A stretch of 64,000 bases of DNA, taken from contig OZ257145.1 of assembly GCA_965279315.1 (NCBI GenBank), forward strand, positions 806,001 to 870,000, read 5' to 3'. Made by a program: the position numbers and the translations under genes. Below the pieces are notes generated by a model. That model did no database searches. It was not told the origin of the DNA and saw only the letters and a list, made by a program, of their open reading frames with translations. Source of the stretch: JAPWJZ01 sp965279315 (GTDB lineage Bacteria; Pseudomonadota; Alphaproteobacteria; Micavibrionales; UBA2020). Of this stretch, positions 28,456-36,864 are shown in pieces (within the stretch, counting starts at the first letter, position 1; each line of letters opens with the position of its first letter).

Positions 28456-29373
28456 ATGTCCCAAGCCCAGACCGACGATAAAATCCCCCATCACCTTTAC
28501 AAAGTGACGCTGCAATTTGCGCGGCATCTGGATGGGGAAAAGGCGCAGGTACTGGGTGATGCGCTTGAGGAACTGGTATCCGCCGTGTCTCTCCATAATC
28601 GGGAGGCGACGGATGGCGACGACTGGACGATTTCACTGACCAATTACGGCGCGCCCGATCTCGACGCCATTTTCCAGCGCCTTGAGGAAACCGAAGCCGG
28701 CATTATTACGCGCGACAGCATCACGTCCGAGCGGCTGCCCGAAAAAGACTGGCTGCGCCATGTGCATGACAATTTCCCGCCCGTAAATATCGGACGCTTC
28801 TTTGTGCATGGCTCCTATTACAAGGGCGATATTCCCGCAGGCCAGACGCCACTGCAAATCGACGCTGCGACCGCCTTTGGATCCGGCGAACATGAAACCA
28901 CGCGTTCCTGCATGGTGGCGTTCGAACAGATTGCCAAGGAACACAAGGTTGAAAACGCGCTCGATATGGGCTGCGGCTCCGGCATTCTGGCGATTGCCAT
29001 CCAGAAAATCTGGCCGGGTGCCAAGCTTACGGCCATCGATATCGACCCGGAATCCGTGATTGTCAGCCACCGCCATGCCGATATGAACGGCGTATCGCTG
29101 CAGGCGGCGGCGGGTGACGGCTATAAAACGCCGCTTTCTATCCAGAATGCGCCATATGACCTTGTGGGCGCGAACATTCTGGCAGGGCCGCTGATTGCCA
29201 TGGCGGGCGATTTGTATAATGCGCTGAAACCGGGCGGTTACGCCGTCTTGTCCGGCTTGCTGAAACGCCAGCAGCAGGATGTCACCGATGCTCACCTGAA
29301 TGCCGGCCTGACCCTGAAAGGCGTCATCCCCGACGGTGACTGGGCGGCATTGATTTTCCAGCGGGATAAGTGA
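28456..29373 (+). CDS. prmA: Ribosomal protein L11 methyltransferase
   Basis: SAM-dependent trimethylation of ribosomal protein L11. The 305-aa protein has the PrmA signature DAATAFGSGEHETTRSC, the SAM loop ALDMGCGSGILAIAIQK and the post-II motif GANILAGPL. The N-terminal L11-recognition domain is divergent but of the usual length. It is transcribed away from the thiolase and stands alone; a promoter for the next gene follows its stop immediately. Identification is firm. Confidence 0.92.
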   Translation: MSQAQTDDKIPHHLYKVTLQFARHLDGEKAQVLGDALEELVSAVSLHNREATDGDDWTISLTNYGAPDLDAIFQRLEETEAGIITRDSITSERLPEKDWLRHVHDNFPPVNIGRFFVHGSYYKGDIPAGQTPLQIDAATAFGSGEHETTRSCMVAFEQIAKEHKVENALDMGCGSGILAIAIQKIWPGAKLTAIDIDPESVIVSHRHADMNGVSLQAAAGDGYKTPLSIQNAPYDLVGANILAGPLIAMAGDLYNALKPGGYAVLSGLLKRQQQDVTDAHLNAGLTLKGVIPDGDWAALIFQRDK

Positions 29374-29375
29374 CT

Positions 29376-29404
29376 TTTACTTTTACCTGCTCCCCCTATA
29401 TAAT
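29376..29404 (+). promoter_or_regulatory. Promoter of the Sel1 protein gene
   Basis: TTTACT (29376-29381) and TATAAT (29399-29404) are 17 bases apart, 27 bases upstream of the ATG at 29432. Confidence 0.6.
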
Positions 29405-29431
29405 AGAGGGAGCGACATTCCGGGGGATACC

Positions 29432-30109
29432 ATGCGCTTTTTCGTCATTCTTGCCTGCGTTTTCATGCTGACCGCCACGCAATCTTACGCGCAGGCACCG
29501 GAAGCTTTCGACATGGAAGGTCGCGGCGAACAGCTGCCTTCGACCGATGAATACAACAACCTGCCGCCCGGCCTTTTGTTGTCTCAGGAGCAAGCGCAGG
29601 AAGTTGCAAAGGAAACGGGGGCTGATCCCGCAAGCATTCCCGAAGGCGCGCGAAAGGTCAACTACGACAAGATCATGGAGATGTACAAGGAAGGCAAGTT
29701 CGACGAAGTCGCCAAGAACCTGAAGCCGCTTTCCGAAGGCGGGCACCACGGTGCGGAAGAACTGATGGGCATCATGTACCGCCTCGGCCAGGGCGTGAAG
29801 GTTGACCAATTGAAAGCATTCGACCTGCTCAGCAAGGGCGCGGAAGCAAACCGTCCGCTGTCGCAGCATCACCTTGGCACCATGTATTACACGGGCGAAG
29901 GCGTACCGGCAGCCGATGCCGTCACGGCGTTGATGTGGCTGCACATCGCAATCGTGCACTATCCCGACGGGCCTGAAAAAGAAAGCGCGATCAAGTCGCG
30001 CGACAATATCTACACGCAGTTGACGCGCCGCGAAAAAGACCGCGCACTGGAAATGGCGCGTGCATGGCTCACGAAAAAAGGCGAGGGCCACCTGCTGGAT
30101 CTGCAGTAG
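29432..30109 (+). CDS. Exported Sel1-repeat protein
   Basis: A 225-aa protein with a signal peptide (residues 1-20, ending SYAQA). After a Pro/Glu-rich linker it has Sel1-type repeats: FDEVAKNLKPLSEGGHHGAE, AFDLLSKGAEANRPLSQHHL and ALMWLHIAIVHYPDG. It resembles the protein at 17495-18268 in layout (signal peptide, linker, two to three repeats, then a segment related to KFLARKM-type endings) and may do the same periplasmic scaffolding job. It has its own promoter and converges on a small gene at 30146. Function unknown. Confidence 0.72.
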   Translation: MRFFVILACVFMLTATQSYAQAPEAFDMEGRGEQLPSTDEYNNLPPGLLLSQEQAQEVAKETGADPASIPEGARKVNYDKIMEMYKEGKFDEVAKNLKPLSEGGHHGAEELMGIMYRLGQGVKVDQLKAFDLLSKGAEANRPLSQHHLGTMYYTGEGVPAADAVTALMWLHIAIVHYPDGPEKESAIKSRDNIYTQLTRREKDRALEMARAWLTKKGEGHLLDLQ

Positions 30110-30145
30110 CCCCCGCCCTCTTATCTCGTGACGTTACTTTTTTGC

Positions 30146-30352
30146 TTATTTCTTGAGGCCGATGCCTTTGGAGCCGAGCCAGGTCTTCGCGTAGTCATAC
30201 GCATTGCCGGTCTGTTCCCAGCCGTAATTCGCGCCGTCGCCCGTGACCGTCGCCCATGCCGCGCCAGCCGTCTGGAACGCCGTCTTGAGCACCGACGGTT
30301 TTTCCGTGTTGAAGAATTCGTTGTTGCCTGCTGTTTGTGCCTGATCCGCCAT
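30146..30352 (-). CDS. Small hypothetical protein, 68 aa
   Basis: Unrecognised short protein starting MADQAQTAGNNEFF and ending WLGSKGIGLKK. The ATG at 30352 is chosen over an in-frame GTG at 30361 because an AAGGG sits eight bases before it. The composition is polar with aromatic residues (WATVTGDGANYGWEQ), without a signal peptide or membrane helix. GC-biased third positions suggest real coding. It converges with the Sel1 gene and has no close neighbour upstream. Function unknown. Confidence 0.5.
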   Translation of the reverse strand: MADQAQTAGNNEFFNTEKPSVLKTAFQTAGAAWATVTGDGANYGWEQTGNAYDYAKTWLGSKGIGLKK

Positions 30353-30424
30353 TGTCTTCACCCTTGTTTATGCCGCGTTAAAACCTAAGGCAGGTTACAA
30401 GGATTTTTAAATTATGTCAAATAG

Positions 30425-30461
30425 TATGTCGCGCGGCGACCTTTGATATGTCGCGTGGCGA
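30425..30461. repeat. Short direct repeat beside a gene end
   Basis: Two 15-base copies of TATGTCGCG(C/T)GGCGA (30425-30439 and 30447-30461) differ at one position and are 22 bases apart start to start. They lie directly after the stop of the DUF6782-like gene at 30464 (read leftward). Confidence 0.45.
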
Positions 30462-30463
30462 TG

Positions 30464-31357
30464 TCAGCGGCGGGCAACCGGCGGGGTCAATAAACGGCTG
30501 ATATCCTGCTTGATATGGCGAAGATGCGTGCGGTTGAAGTCATCCTCCAGCCCGTCATACCAACCGCTCGTAAACGGGCAGCCGGACAGATAGTTCTGCC
30601 CGTTCGGCATCAGACCGATTCCCTCGATCATCCCCTGACGCAAAGGGGATACGCCAATGCGGTTCACATCGCCCTGGTGGATCAACGCCATGTCGATCAT
30701 CTCCAGCGCGAAGTGATCGCAGGCGTTGATGCGTTCACGCTCGGCGAACCACTGGTTGAAAGCGGCTTTCAGCGCCTCGCCATCGAATTGTTTTTTCGGG
30801 CTCGATTCAATCGCGCGTTCGAACACGACGGAAATATCGCCGTTCGCACCGGACAGTAAATGACGCCACAGGAACGACGCGCCGCCCGACCGCAATTCCC
30901 ATGCGATCAGATGCGTGACAGCCTCGATATCCGCTTCCTCGAACCGACAGAGTTTCAAAAAATCTTCCGGGCGGAGCGCAACATCCGGCCCGCGCCCGCC
31001 ATGATGGTGCCATGCGCGGCGCAATGCGCCGATGAAAGACACAAGGTAGCGGCTGACGCCTTTTTCGGATTTTTGCAGCAGGTCGGATTGGTAGCCGAGG
31101 TCGAAGTGATTTTGGTTCGGATAAAAGAAACTCGCATGCGGTTCCAGCAGCGGGTCAAGCCCGACGGAGACCTGATGCAGCATCGCGGACCTTACCAGCA
31201 TACGGCCGATCGGGCTTTGCTCAAGGATGCGGACAAGGTTGCGGATATAGCCGACAAAGGCGCGCTCGCGTTCTTCCACAGGCGCCAGATAAGGCTCGCT
31301 GTCGGCGATCGCGAAGAGGCGAACGCGGATACGCTTGTCGCCGAAGCCCCCCAGCAT
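30464..31357 (-). CDS. DUF6782-like protein without zinc motif (1)
   Basis: A 297-aa soluble protein. The segment IGALRRAWHHHGG...CRFEEADIEAVTHLIAWELRSGG aligns with the HExxH region and the downstream EADAHA helix of the putative metallopeptidase at 18303-19316, but HEMRH has become ALRRA, so zinc-dependent catalysis is unlikely. The AD...WELR...W pattern is shared with the next gene upstream (31409-32446), from which it is separated by 51 bases on the same strand. It also shares the ending GLMPNGQNYLSG with that gene (GEMPNGRNYLSM). The family assignment rests on my reading of these patterns. Function unknown; possibly a pseudoenzyme. Confidence 0.6.
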   Translation of the reverse strand: MLGGFGDKRIRVRLFAIADSEPYLAPVEERERAFVGYIRNLVRILEQSPIGRMLVRSAMLHQVSVGLDPLLEPHASFFYPNQNHFDLGYQSDLLQKSEKGVSRYLVSFIGALRRAWHHHGGRGPDVALRPEDFLKLCRFEEADIEAVTHLIAWELRSGGASFLWRHLLSGANGDISVVFERAIESSPKKQFDGEALKAAFNQWFAERERINACDHFALEMIDMALIHQGDVNRIGVSPLRQGMIEGIGLMPNGQNYLSGCPFTSGWYDGLEDDFNRTHLRHIKQDISRLLTPPVARR

Positions 31358-31408
31358 CGATATCCCCCGTTGGCGCCGCCGGAAAGTGTTGGCGGCTAAA
31401 AGAAAATC

Positions 31409-32446
31409 CTAGTGACCGCGCTCTGGCTGCGTGGTGCGTTTGCTGCGGCCGGGCCATTTGCTGAAGTCGACGACTTCAGCGGACAGCTTGACCGATTCCT
31501 GGACCATCTGTAGTTCCTTCTCCTGAAAGGAGCGTTCGAACTTGATGAACCAGAGGAAATTGGCATTCGAGCGATCCTCGACCGTCGAGTAGCACATGTC
31601 GGTCGGCTGGCGCTGCGATTTCATGGACAGGTAGTTGCGGCCATTCGGCATTTCGCCCAGGCGCGCGAACAGCTCCATGCTGACTTTCGGGCGTTTCATG
31701 CCGGCCTTCATATAGCCGTGCTCGTCCAGCAGCATCTGGTGGATGATGCGCTTGTCGTGCAATTTGGTGCGGCTGTCTTCGAAAAACTTGTCATACGCGG
31801 CGCGGCTTGCTTCGCCGTTGTTCAGCGTGCGGAAATCCGATTGCGCCTTCAGTTCGAAAATGCGGCTGACATCGGCCAAAGGGGTTGCGGTCAGGAAATC
31901 CCAAGCTTCCGTTTCACCCGCCAGGCGCAGTTCCCATGCAACTTTCACCGAAACCATCAGCACGTCAGCCTGTTGCGCGCGGTTGACCAAAATGGCCTCG
32001 TCCGGCTCAAAGCTCAACGGGTTGACCAGCGCGCCGTTTTTGTGCTGGCCGGCGCGGCGCAATTCGCGCGTCAGCAAGTTCAGCAGGTCGCCCTTCATGC
32101 GGTAGGGGTTCAGGGTGATGATGCGCTCTTCGCCGCGCACATAGAACTGCGACGCGGGCGATTGCGTGTCGTATATAATTGTCAGGGTATCGGGCTTCGC
32201 ATCCGCGATCAGGCTTTCGCCGGTGCGGCTTTGCAGCAGGATGCTTTTCAATTCTTCGACGGGAACAACATCCGCCTGCCAGCCGTTCTTATCGCAGACG
32301 CGGCTCTGGTCCAAGCGCCAGTCGAGGGCGGCGCGGTTGCTGAGATGGGTTTCTTTGGTGCGGAGGCGTTTCGCGGTATCGCGAAAGCCACGCTTTTCGG
32401 GTTTGGTTGTCTGGAAGGTATCTTCCGTGCCCGCATCTTTGCCCAT
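31409..32446 (-). CDS. DUF6782-like protein without zinc motif (2)
   Basis: A 345-aa soluble protein with a basic N-terminal 50 residues. The core shows ITLNPYRMKGDLLNLLTRELRRAGQHKN, which corresponds to IALNPYAAATDLALSLIHEMRHVWQDK of the gene at 18303 (both listed here in part; about residues 130-157). HEMRH is replaced by RELRR. The following NRAQQADVLMVSVKVAWELRLAGE keeps the helix but not the acidic ligands. It is the first gene of a probable two-gene leftward unit with 30464-31357. I infer a duplicated family member that lost catalysis and may bind or inhibit something. Function unknown. Confidence 0.62.
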   Translation of the reverse strand: MGKDAGTEDTFQTTKPEKRGFRDTAKRLRTKETHLSNRAALDWRLDQSRVCDKNGWQADVVPVEELKSILLQSRTGESLIADAKPDTLTIIYDTQSPASQFYVRGEERIITLNPYRMKGDLLNLLTRELRRAGQHKNGALVNPLSFEPDEAILVNRAQQADVLMVSVKVAWELRLAGETEAWDFLTATPLADVSRIFELKAQSDFRTLNNGEASRAAYDKFFEDSRTKLHDKRIIHQMLLDEHGYMKAGMKRPKVSMELFARLGEMPNGRNYLSMKSQRQPTDMCYSTVEDRSNANFLWFIKFERSFQEKELQMVQESVKLSAEVVDFSKWPGRSKRTTQPERGH

Positions 32447-32561
32447 GCTCTCTACCCTTTATATTCTTGTCTACACACCGCTCTTAAGAAATCAGGCTCC
32501 CCAGCCCTTTTTCCGCTCAAGCAAACAGCGAAACTTCCCTTACATTCATCATGGGGGGTAG

Positions 32562-32720
32562 ATGGTTAACATCTCCTTTTACGAAGTCAAAAAAGCAGCA
32601 ATATTAGTGAATTACGGAAACGAAACCGACATTTTTGGGATAAAAGAACCACAGAATAAGAATAATCTTGCTGTAAATCGGCAAAAATTATTGATTTTCG
32701 TCAGTCATTCTCGGAATTGA
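32562..32720 (+). CDS. Possible small ORF, 52 aa
   Basis: An ATG preceded by a G-rich GGGGGGT opens a 52-codon frame in the AT-rich gap between two leftward genes. The peptide (MVNISFYEVKKAAILVNYGN at its start) has AT-rich codons unlike neighbouring genes. It overlaps the 3' end of the phosphotransferase gene by 33 bases. The spacing of the Shine-Dalgarno sequence is short (3-4 bases). It may be chance; no homologue can be checked here. Confidence 0.2.
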   Translation: MVNISFYEVKKAAILVNYGNETDIFGIKEPQNKNNLAVNRQKLLIFVSHSRN

Positions 32721-33707
32721 TTCGATTATCCCTAATCGGGACAAACACTTAAGCTGCGCTAATAGCATGCATTTTTGCATCCAGCGCAGGCGCGGCATAC
32801 GTTCGGGGATGTCCCGGTATGCCTGATCGGCGAAATAGCCGGAGAGCGATGCCAACATCGCGACGGCATCGTCACTTATATAAGAGCCAAATCGCTCCAT
32901 CAGGTCTTCGACCTTGCCAAGCCCTTCGGCCTCGAGGTTCGAAAACAAAAACATTTGATCAAAAACAAGCGGCCCGTAACACGCATTGGGCCAGTCGACT
33001 GCATAGGCGCGGTCTGCCGTGAAAATAAAATTGTCGAGCCGCAGGTCACCATGTATCAGCCCTTCGGGCGCGCCAAGGCGCGATGCGCGGATCTGCCATT
33101 CCGTCAGCGCATCGATGCTTTTCAGGAACCAGCCTTCGGCTGCGGCCGGATCTTCGAACAGGGCCAGGAATTTATTGCGGATCGCGGCATCGTTCTTCAA
33201 CCGTTGCCACTTTTTATCGACGGAGAAGAACTGGCTGATATAAACCTGCTCCCGCACCGACGGCAGCACTTCCTTTGCGCCGTCAAACTTCTGCCACGCG
33301 CCGAACAGCTCCATCAGGCGCGGCAGCGATGCCAATGCGGGGTCATGATCGACACATTCCCACACGCCCAGCATCCATCCGTCTTCTTCGCCGTCCGACA
33401 CGACGCCGATATAGGGCGGCGATGCATCGCGCAAGGCCTCGACAATTTGATAGGCGGAAATTTCCTGCGCAAGGTTTGCCGATCCATGCGCGGTTTCGGC
33501 GGGGTGCGTGCCTTTGGCGAACACCTTGCGGCCCGATGCCAGCGTCATGATAAAGCCGGCAGATGCGGAAAGCCCGCCAAATGCCGTGCCGGATGACACG
33601 ATCTTGTCACCGCACAGCTTTTCCAGCTGGCGGAAAATAGTGGGCGGAAGGTCGGAGAATTCTGGTTTTTTTTCGCGGGCGTCGGGCTGTCTGATAAGCG
33701 CGACCAT
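32688..33707 (-). CDS. Phosphotransferase of the APH/fructosamine-kinase type
   Basis: A 339-aa protein with an APH-like kinase fold. The N-terminal lobe has the strand GRKVFAKGTHP (candidate ATP-binding Lys) and the catalytic loop is GLIHGDLRLDNFIF (H, D and N present), followed by the metal-binding Asp in RAYAVDWPNACYGP. The layout GLSASAGFIMTL...VFAKG resembles aminoglycoside phosphotransferases and small-molecule kinases, but the substrate cannot be told. It starts three bases after the stop of the gene at 33711, so the two form an operon that reads away from oriC. Resistance is not implied. Confidence 0.72.
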   Translation of the reverse strand: MVALIRQPDAREKKPEFSDLPPTIFRQLEKLCGDKIVSSGTAFGGLSASAGFIMTLASGRKVFAKGTHPAETAHGSANLAQEISAYQIVEALRDASPPYIGVVSDGEEDGWMLGVWECVDHDPALASLPRLMELFGAWQKFDGAKEVLPSVREQVYISQFFSVDKKWQRLKNDAAIRNKFLALFEDPAAAEGWFLKSIDALTEWQIRASRLGAPEGLIHGDLRLDNFIFTADRAYAVDWPNACYGPLVFDQMFLFSNLEAEGLGKVEDLMERFGSYISDDAVAMLASLSGYFADQAYRDIPERMPRLRWMQKCMLLAQLKCLSRLGIIESIPRMTDENQ

Positions 33708-33710
33708 GAT

Positions 33711-34319
33711 TTACGCGGCTGCGTCCTGAAGAACAGGCATGCCTTCGATCTTCAGCTCTTCATCCGACATGCTGACAAGGCCGTCCTTCTTCACATGCAC
33801 CTTCGTGCGGAACAGGCTGTCCTTGAAAACCATGAAGGCCATCAGGTTGTATGTGCCGTCCGAATCCTGCGAGACCAGCGTGACCGGCTGCAACATTTCC
33901 TGCATTACCTTGCGGCCCTGCAGCGGCGGCTCGATCTGCCAGCGGATGTCGTCGATCGTTTCAATGATCAGGAAACGTCCATGGCGGCCGCGCACATAAT
34001 TGAAGAAGAACTTCACGTATTCAACGACGGTGTTGCTGTCGAGCACAATCGGCGCTTTTTCATTCGTCTCGTAAATCGCCTGGTTCGTCCAGTTGACAAC
34101 GTTCACGTCGCCGGGCTTATAGATCGCATATTTGCGCGCGCCCGGAACGGCGGACAGGTCGGTCAGCTCGAACAGCTCGTACCCTTTGTAAAAGGGGAGC
34201 TTCTGGCTGCGCACGGTCGTGCTCTCCATCGAGAACGGCACGGGTTCCAATTGCGGGTTGATCTCGCTCAAGATCCGCGCGCCTTTTTCTGCGTCCAGTT
34301 TTTGCCAGTCTTCCGACAT
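33711..34319 (-). CDS. Hypothetical protein next to oriC, 202 aa
   Basis: I do not recognise a named family. The sequence is soluble, alpha/beta and rich in aromatic residues (KLPFYKGYELFELTDLS, KYAIYKPGDVNVVNWTNQAIY, YVKFFFNYVRGRHGRFLIIETIDDIRW), which looks like a compact conserved domain. An AAGG lies 8 bases before the ATG. It is transcribed away from the DnaA-box region and is followed at three bases by a phosphotransferase gene. Its position flanking oriC opposite hemE parallels the unknown gene flanking the Caulobacter origin, but I cannot show they are related. Confidence 0.65.
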   Translation of the reverse strand: MSEDWQKLDAEKGARILSEINPQLEPVPFSMESTTVRSQKLPFYKGYELFELTDLSAVPGARKYAIYKPGDVNVVNWTNQAIYETNEKAPIVLDSNTVVEYVKFFFNYVRGRHGRFLIIETIDDIRWQIEPPLQGRKVMQEMLQPVTLVSQDSDGTYNLMAFMVFKDSLFRTKVHVKKDGLVSMSDEELKIEGMPVLQDAAA

Positions 34320-34329
34320 TTTAAGACCT

Positions 34330-34765
34330 TATGTTTGTTGTTTCATCCTAGCGCAGAAATTAACCATGTGAAAAGCGTGTTTTCGGCGGCGAGCCGTGGC
34401 AAATGTGGATAAGCCTTTGGATAACCCTGCGCACAAGATCGGGGGCGGAATCTTTTCGGGATAACTCCTCGAATCCGAACAAGCACTTAACAAGGGACTC
34501 GCGGGGTGGACTCTGGAATAGGATAAAGTGGATAACATTGGTTTACGGAATCAACGGTTATCCCCGTTATCCACAGCCAACAAGAATTAAGGGAATCCAG
34601 CAGGCTAGGGATGTTATGCGCCAAACTGTTCTTTCACCGGATGCCTTCATCCGCAAACGCCGTTGGATAAAAAGCATCGGCGCGCTTTATCCCCGTTAAT
34701 CACCGCACAACAAACTACTACTAAAAGATTCTAATACTTATATATATTTAGGTTCTTAAAACGGA
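34330..34765. other. oriC: Probable chromosomal replication origin (oriC)
   Basis: A 450-base non-coding gap between divergent genes. Two perfect DnaA boxes TTATCCACA occur (34404-34412 on minus, 34567-34575 on plus), with six near matches: 34416-34424, 34527-34535, 34558-34566, 34662-34670 and 34687-34695, plus GGATAAC at about 34459. The right end (34720-34760) is a run of A and T that could be the unwinding element, next to hemE. hemE is the marker gene of the Caulobacter origin, and parS sites lie 12 kb away. No clear CtrA-type TTAA-N7-TTAA pair was seen. Confidence 0.9.
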
Positions 34766-34771
34766 TCGCAC

Positions 34772-35815
34772 ATGTCTCAAGTCTCGGCAACGCAGCAGAT
34801 TACATCCGGCCCTTTCCTCAGGGCTTTGCAGGGCGTGGCGCAAACGCCAGTGCCCTTCTGGCTGATGCGGCAGGCTGGACGCTATCTGCCCGAATACCGT
34901 GCCCTGCGTGCGACCGCAGGCTCGTTCCTGAACCTGTGCTTCAATCCGGAATTCGCCGCCGAAGTGACGCTGCAGCCCATCCGCCGCTTCGATATGGATG
35001 CCGCCATCCTGTTTTCCGATATTCTGGTCATCCCGCATGCCCTGGGTCAGAAACTGGATTTTGTGGAGGGCGAGGGGCCAAGGCTTGGCGAACTGGACGT
35101 CGCGAAGCTTTCCTATGATGCCGATAAATTATCGCCGGTTTACGAAACCATCCGCCGCGTCCGCCGCGAACTGGCACCCGACAAGGCGCTGATCGGTTTT
35201 GCCGGCGCGCCATGGACAGTCGCATGTTACATGGTGGACGGACAGGGCGGCGGCGAATTCACGCGCACGAAAACTTACGCCTATAAAAATCCCGAGGCAT
35301 TCGACGCGCTGATTGCGAAGGTTGTTGACGCAACAGTCACGTATCTGGTGGCGCAGGCGCGCGCAGGCGCAGATGCCCTGCAGCTTTTCGACAGCTGGTC
35401 AGGTTTACTGCCAGAACCCTACTTCACACGCTGGGTCATCAAGCCGTCACAGGAAATCCGCAGCCGCGTCGCAAAAGAATGCCTGCAGGTGCCCATGATC
35501 GGTTTCCCGCGCGGTGCGGGCGGATTGTGCCAGCGTTACGCCGAACAAACGGGCTTTGATGGCATCGGCCTCGATACACAAGTGCCGCTGGACTGGGCTG
35601 TCAGCAATTTTGGCAAGGGTAGATGCTTACAGGGAAACCTTGACCCTGTGTTGTTGTTAACGGGCGGCGCTGCGCTGGAACAGGGGGTTCGCAATATCCT
35701 CGACGCCGTGCGCGGGCAGCCGTTTATTTTCAACCTCGGTCATGGCGTCATCAAGGAAACACCGCCCGAACATGTCGCGCTGTTGGCAAAAACAATCAGG
35801 AGTTATCCCGGATGA
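34772..35815 (+). CDS. hemE: Uroporphyrinogen decarboxylase
   Basis: Removes four carboxyl groups from uroporphyrinogen III to give coproporphyrinogen III. The 347-aa protein has the signature PFWLMRQAGRYLPEYRALR near the N-terminus, FAGAPWTVACYMVDGQGG in the middle and FNLGHGVIKETPPEHV at the end. The substrate-binding Asp in FDMDAAILFSDILVIPHALG is present. The ATG at 34772 has only a weak ribosome-binding site and lies directly beside the AT-rich part of oriC. Its TGA overlaps the hemH ATG, starting a tightly coupled hemE-hemH-hemJ operon. Confidence 0.96.
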   Translation: MSQVSATQQITSGPFLRALQGVAQTPVPFWLMRQAGRYLPEYRALRATAGSFLNLCFNPEFAAEVTLQPIRRFDMDAAILFSDILVIPHALGQKLDFVEGEGPRLGELDVAKLSYDADKLSPVYETIRRVRRELAPDKALIGFAGAPWTVACYMVDGQGGGEFTRTKTYAYKNPEAFDALIAKVVDATVTYLVAQARAGADALQLFDSWSGLLPEPYFTRWVIKPSQEIRSRVAKECLQVPMIGFPRGAGGLCQRYAEQTGFDGIGLDTQVPLDWAVSNFGKGRCLQGNLDPVLLLTGGAALEQGVRNILDAVRGQPFIFNLGHGVIKETPPEHVALLAKTIRSYPG

Positions 35816-36864
35816 AAACAGCCGTCGTCCTGTTCAATCTTGGCGGGCCGCTGCAAAAGGCGGATATCAAGCCATTCCTGTTCAACTTCTTCATGGACAA
35901 GAATATCATCGCGGCACCGTTGCCAATCCGGTATTTCATCGCCAAATACATCTCCCGCACACGCGGCGAAGGCGCGGCATTAGAAGCATATGGCCGGCTG
36001 GGATTTAAATCCCCCTTGCTGCAAAACACGCAGGCACAGGCTCATGCGCTGGAAGCCGCGCTGAACATACGGATGCCGAATGTCAATGACATGGTCGAGG
36101 TTTTCGTTTCCATGCGCTATTGGGAGCCTTCCGCCGAAGATACCGTCGATGCGCTGGAGGCTTACGGCCCTGACCGCGTTGTTGTGCTGCCGCTCTATCC
36201 CGAATACTCGACGACGACGACGAAATCGTCATTTGAAAACTTTTCGCGCGCCATTCAGGCGGCTGATGGCGACCTGCATAAACGCTGGAATGATATCGCT
36301 GTGCACCGCATCGGCTGCTACCCGCTGCTGAAAGGCTTTATCGATGCCTCCGCCGACCTGATCGCGTTTTCGTTGAAACAGGCGCCTGTCGGAACGCGCG
36401 TCCTTTTTTCCGCGCACGGCCTGCCGGAAAAAATCGTGCAGGGCGGAGACCCCTATCAGGACCACTGCGAAAAATCAGCCGCCGCTATTGCCGCAAAACT
36501 GGGCCTGTCGAAAGACCAGTGGCGCATCTGCTATCAAAGCCGCATCGGCCCGCTGAAATGGATCGGCCCCTCCATCCGCGAAGAGCTGGAACACGCGGCA
36601 AAGGACAAGGCCGGTGTCGTCATCTACCCGCATGCCTTCGTGTCCGAACATGTCGAAACGCTGGTGGAGCTTGACGAAGAATTCAAGAAAGAGGCGGATC
36701 ACCTGGGCGTGCCGTATTACGCGCGCGTGCCGACCGTATCAACGCATCCGCTATTTATCGACGGTCTAGCCGATATGGTGATGGAAGAAATCGCCGGAAA
36801 AAAACAACCCAAAATCTGCGGCGGAAAATTCACCCGCTGCGGCTGCATTGCGGAGGCGGTATGA
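35812..36864 (+). CDS. hemH: Ferrochelatase
   Basis: Inserts Fe2+ into protoporphyrin IX, the last step of haem b synthesis. The 350-aa protein has VLFNLGGPL at the start, the family motif FSAHGLPEKIVQGGDPY with the catalytic His, and YQSRIGPLKWIGPS. A conserved EFKKEADHLG helix follows, and the C-terminus has three Cys in KICGGKFTRCGC, which could be part of an iron-sulfur site as in some alphaproteobacterial and animal enzymes (inference). It overlaps hemE and hemJ by ATGA, so all three are coupled. Confidence 0.95.
   Translation: MKTAVVLFNLGGPLQKADIKPFLFNFFMDKNIIAAPLPIRYFIAKYISRTRGEGAALEAYGRLGFKSPLLQNTQAQAHALEAALNIRMPNVNDMVEVFVSMRYWEPSAEDTVDALEAYGPDRVVVLPLYPEYSTTTTKSSFENFSRAIQAADGDLHKRWNDIAVHRIGCYPLLKGFIDASADLIAFSLKQAPVGTRVLFSAHGLPEKIVQGGDPYQDHCEKSAAAIAAKLGLSKDQWRICYQSRIGPLKWIGPSIREELEHAAKDKAGVVIYPHAFVSEHVETLVELDEEFKKEADHLGVPYYARVPTVSTHPLFIDGLADMVMEEIAGKKQPKICGGKFTRCGCIAEAV

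Noticed and set aside
30425..30461. Direct repeats considered as an iteron or attachment site
   Set aside because: Only two copies, no integrase or replication gene nearby; kept only as a short repeat.
33711..34319. Idea that the oriC-flanking unknown protein is a replication regulator
   Set aside because: Only its position suggests it; no DNA-binding or ATPase motif is visible.
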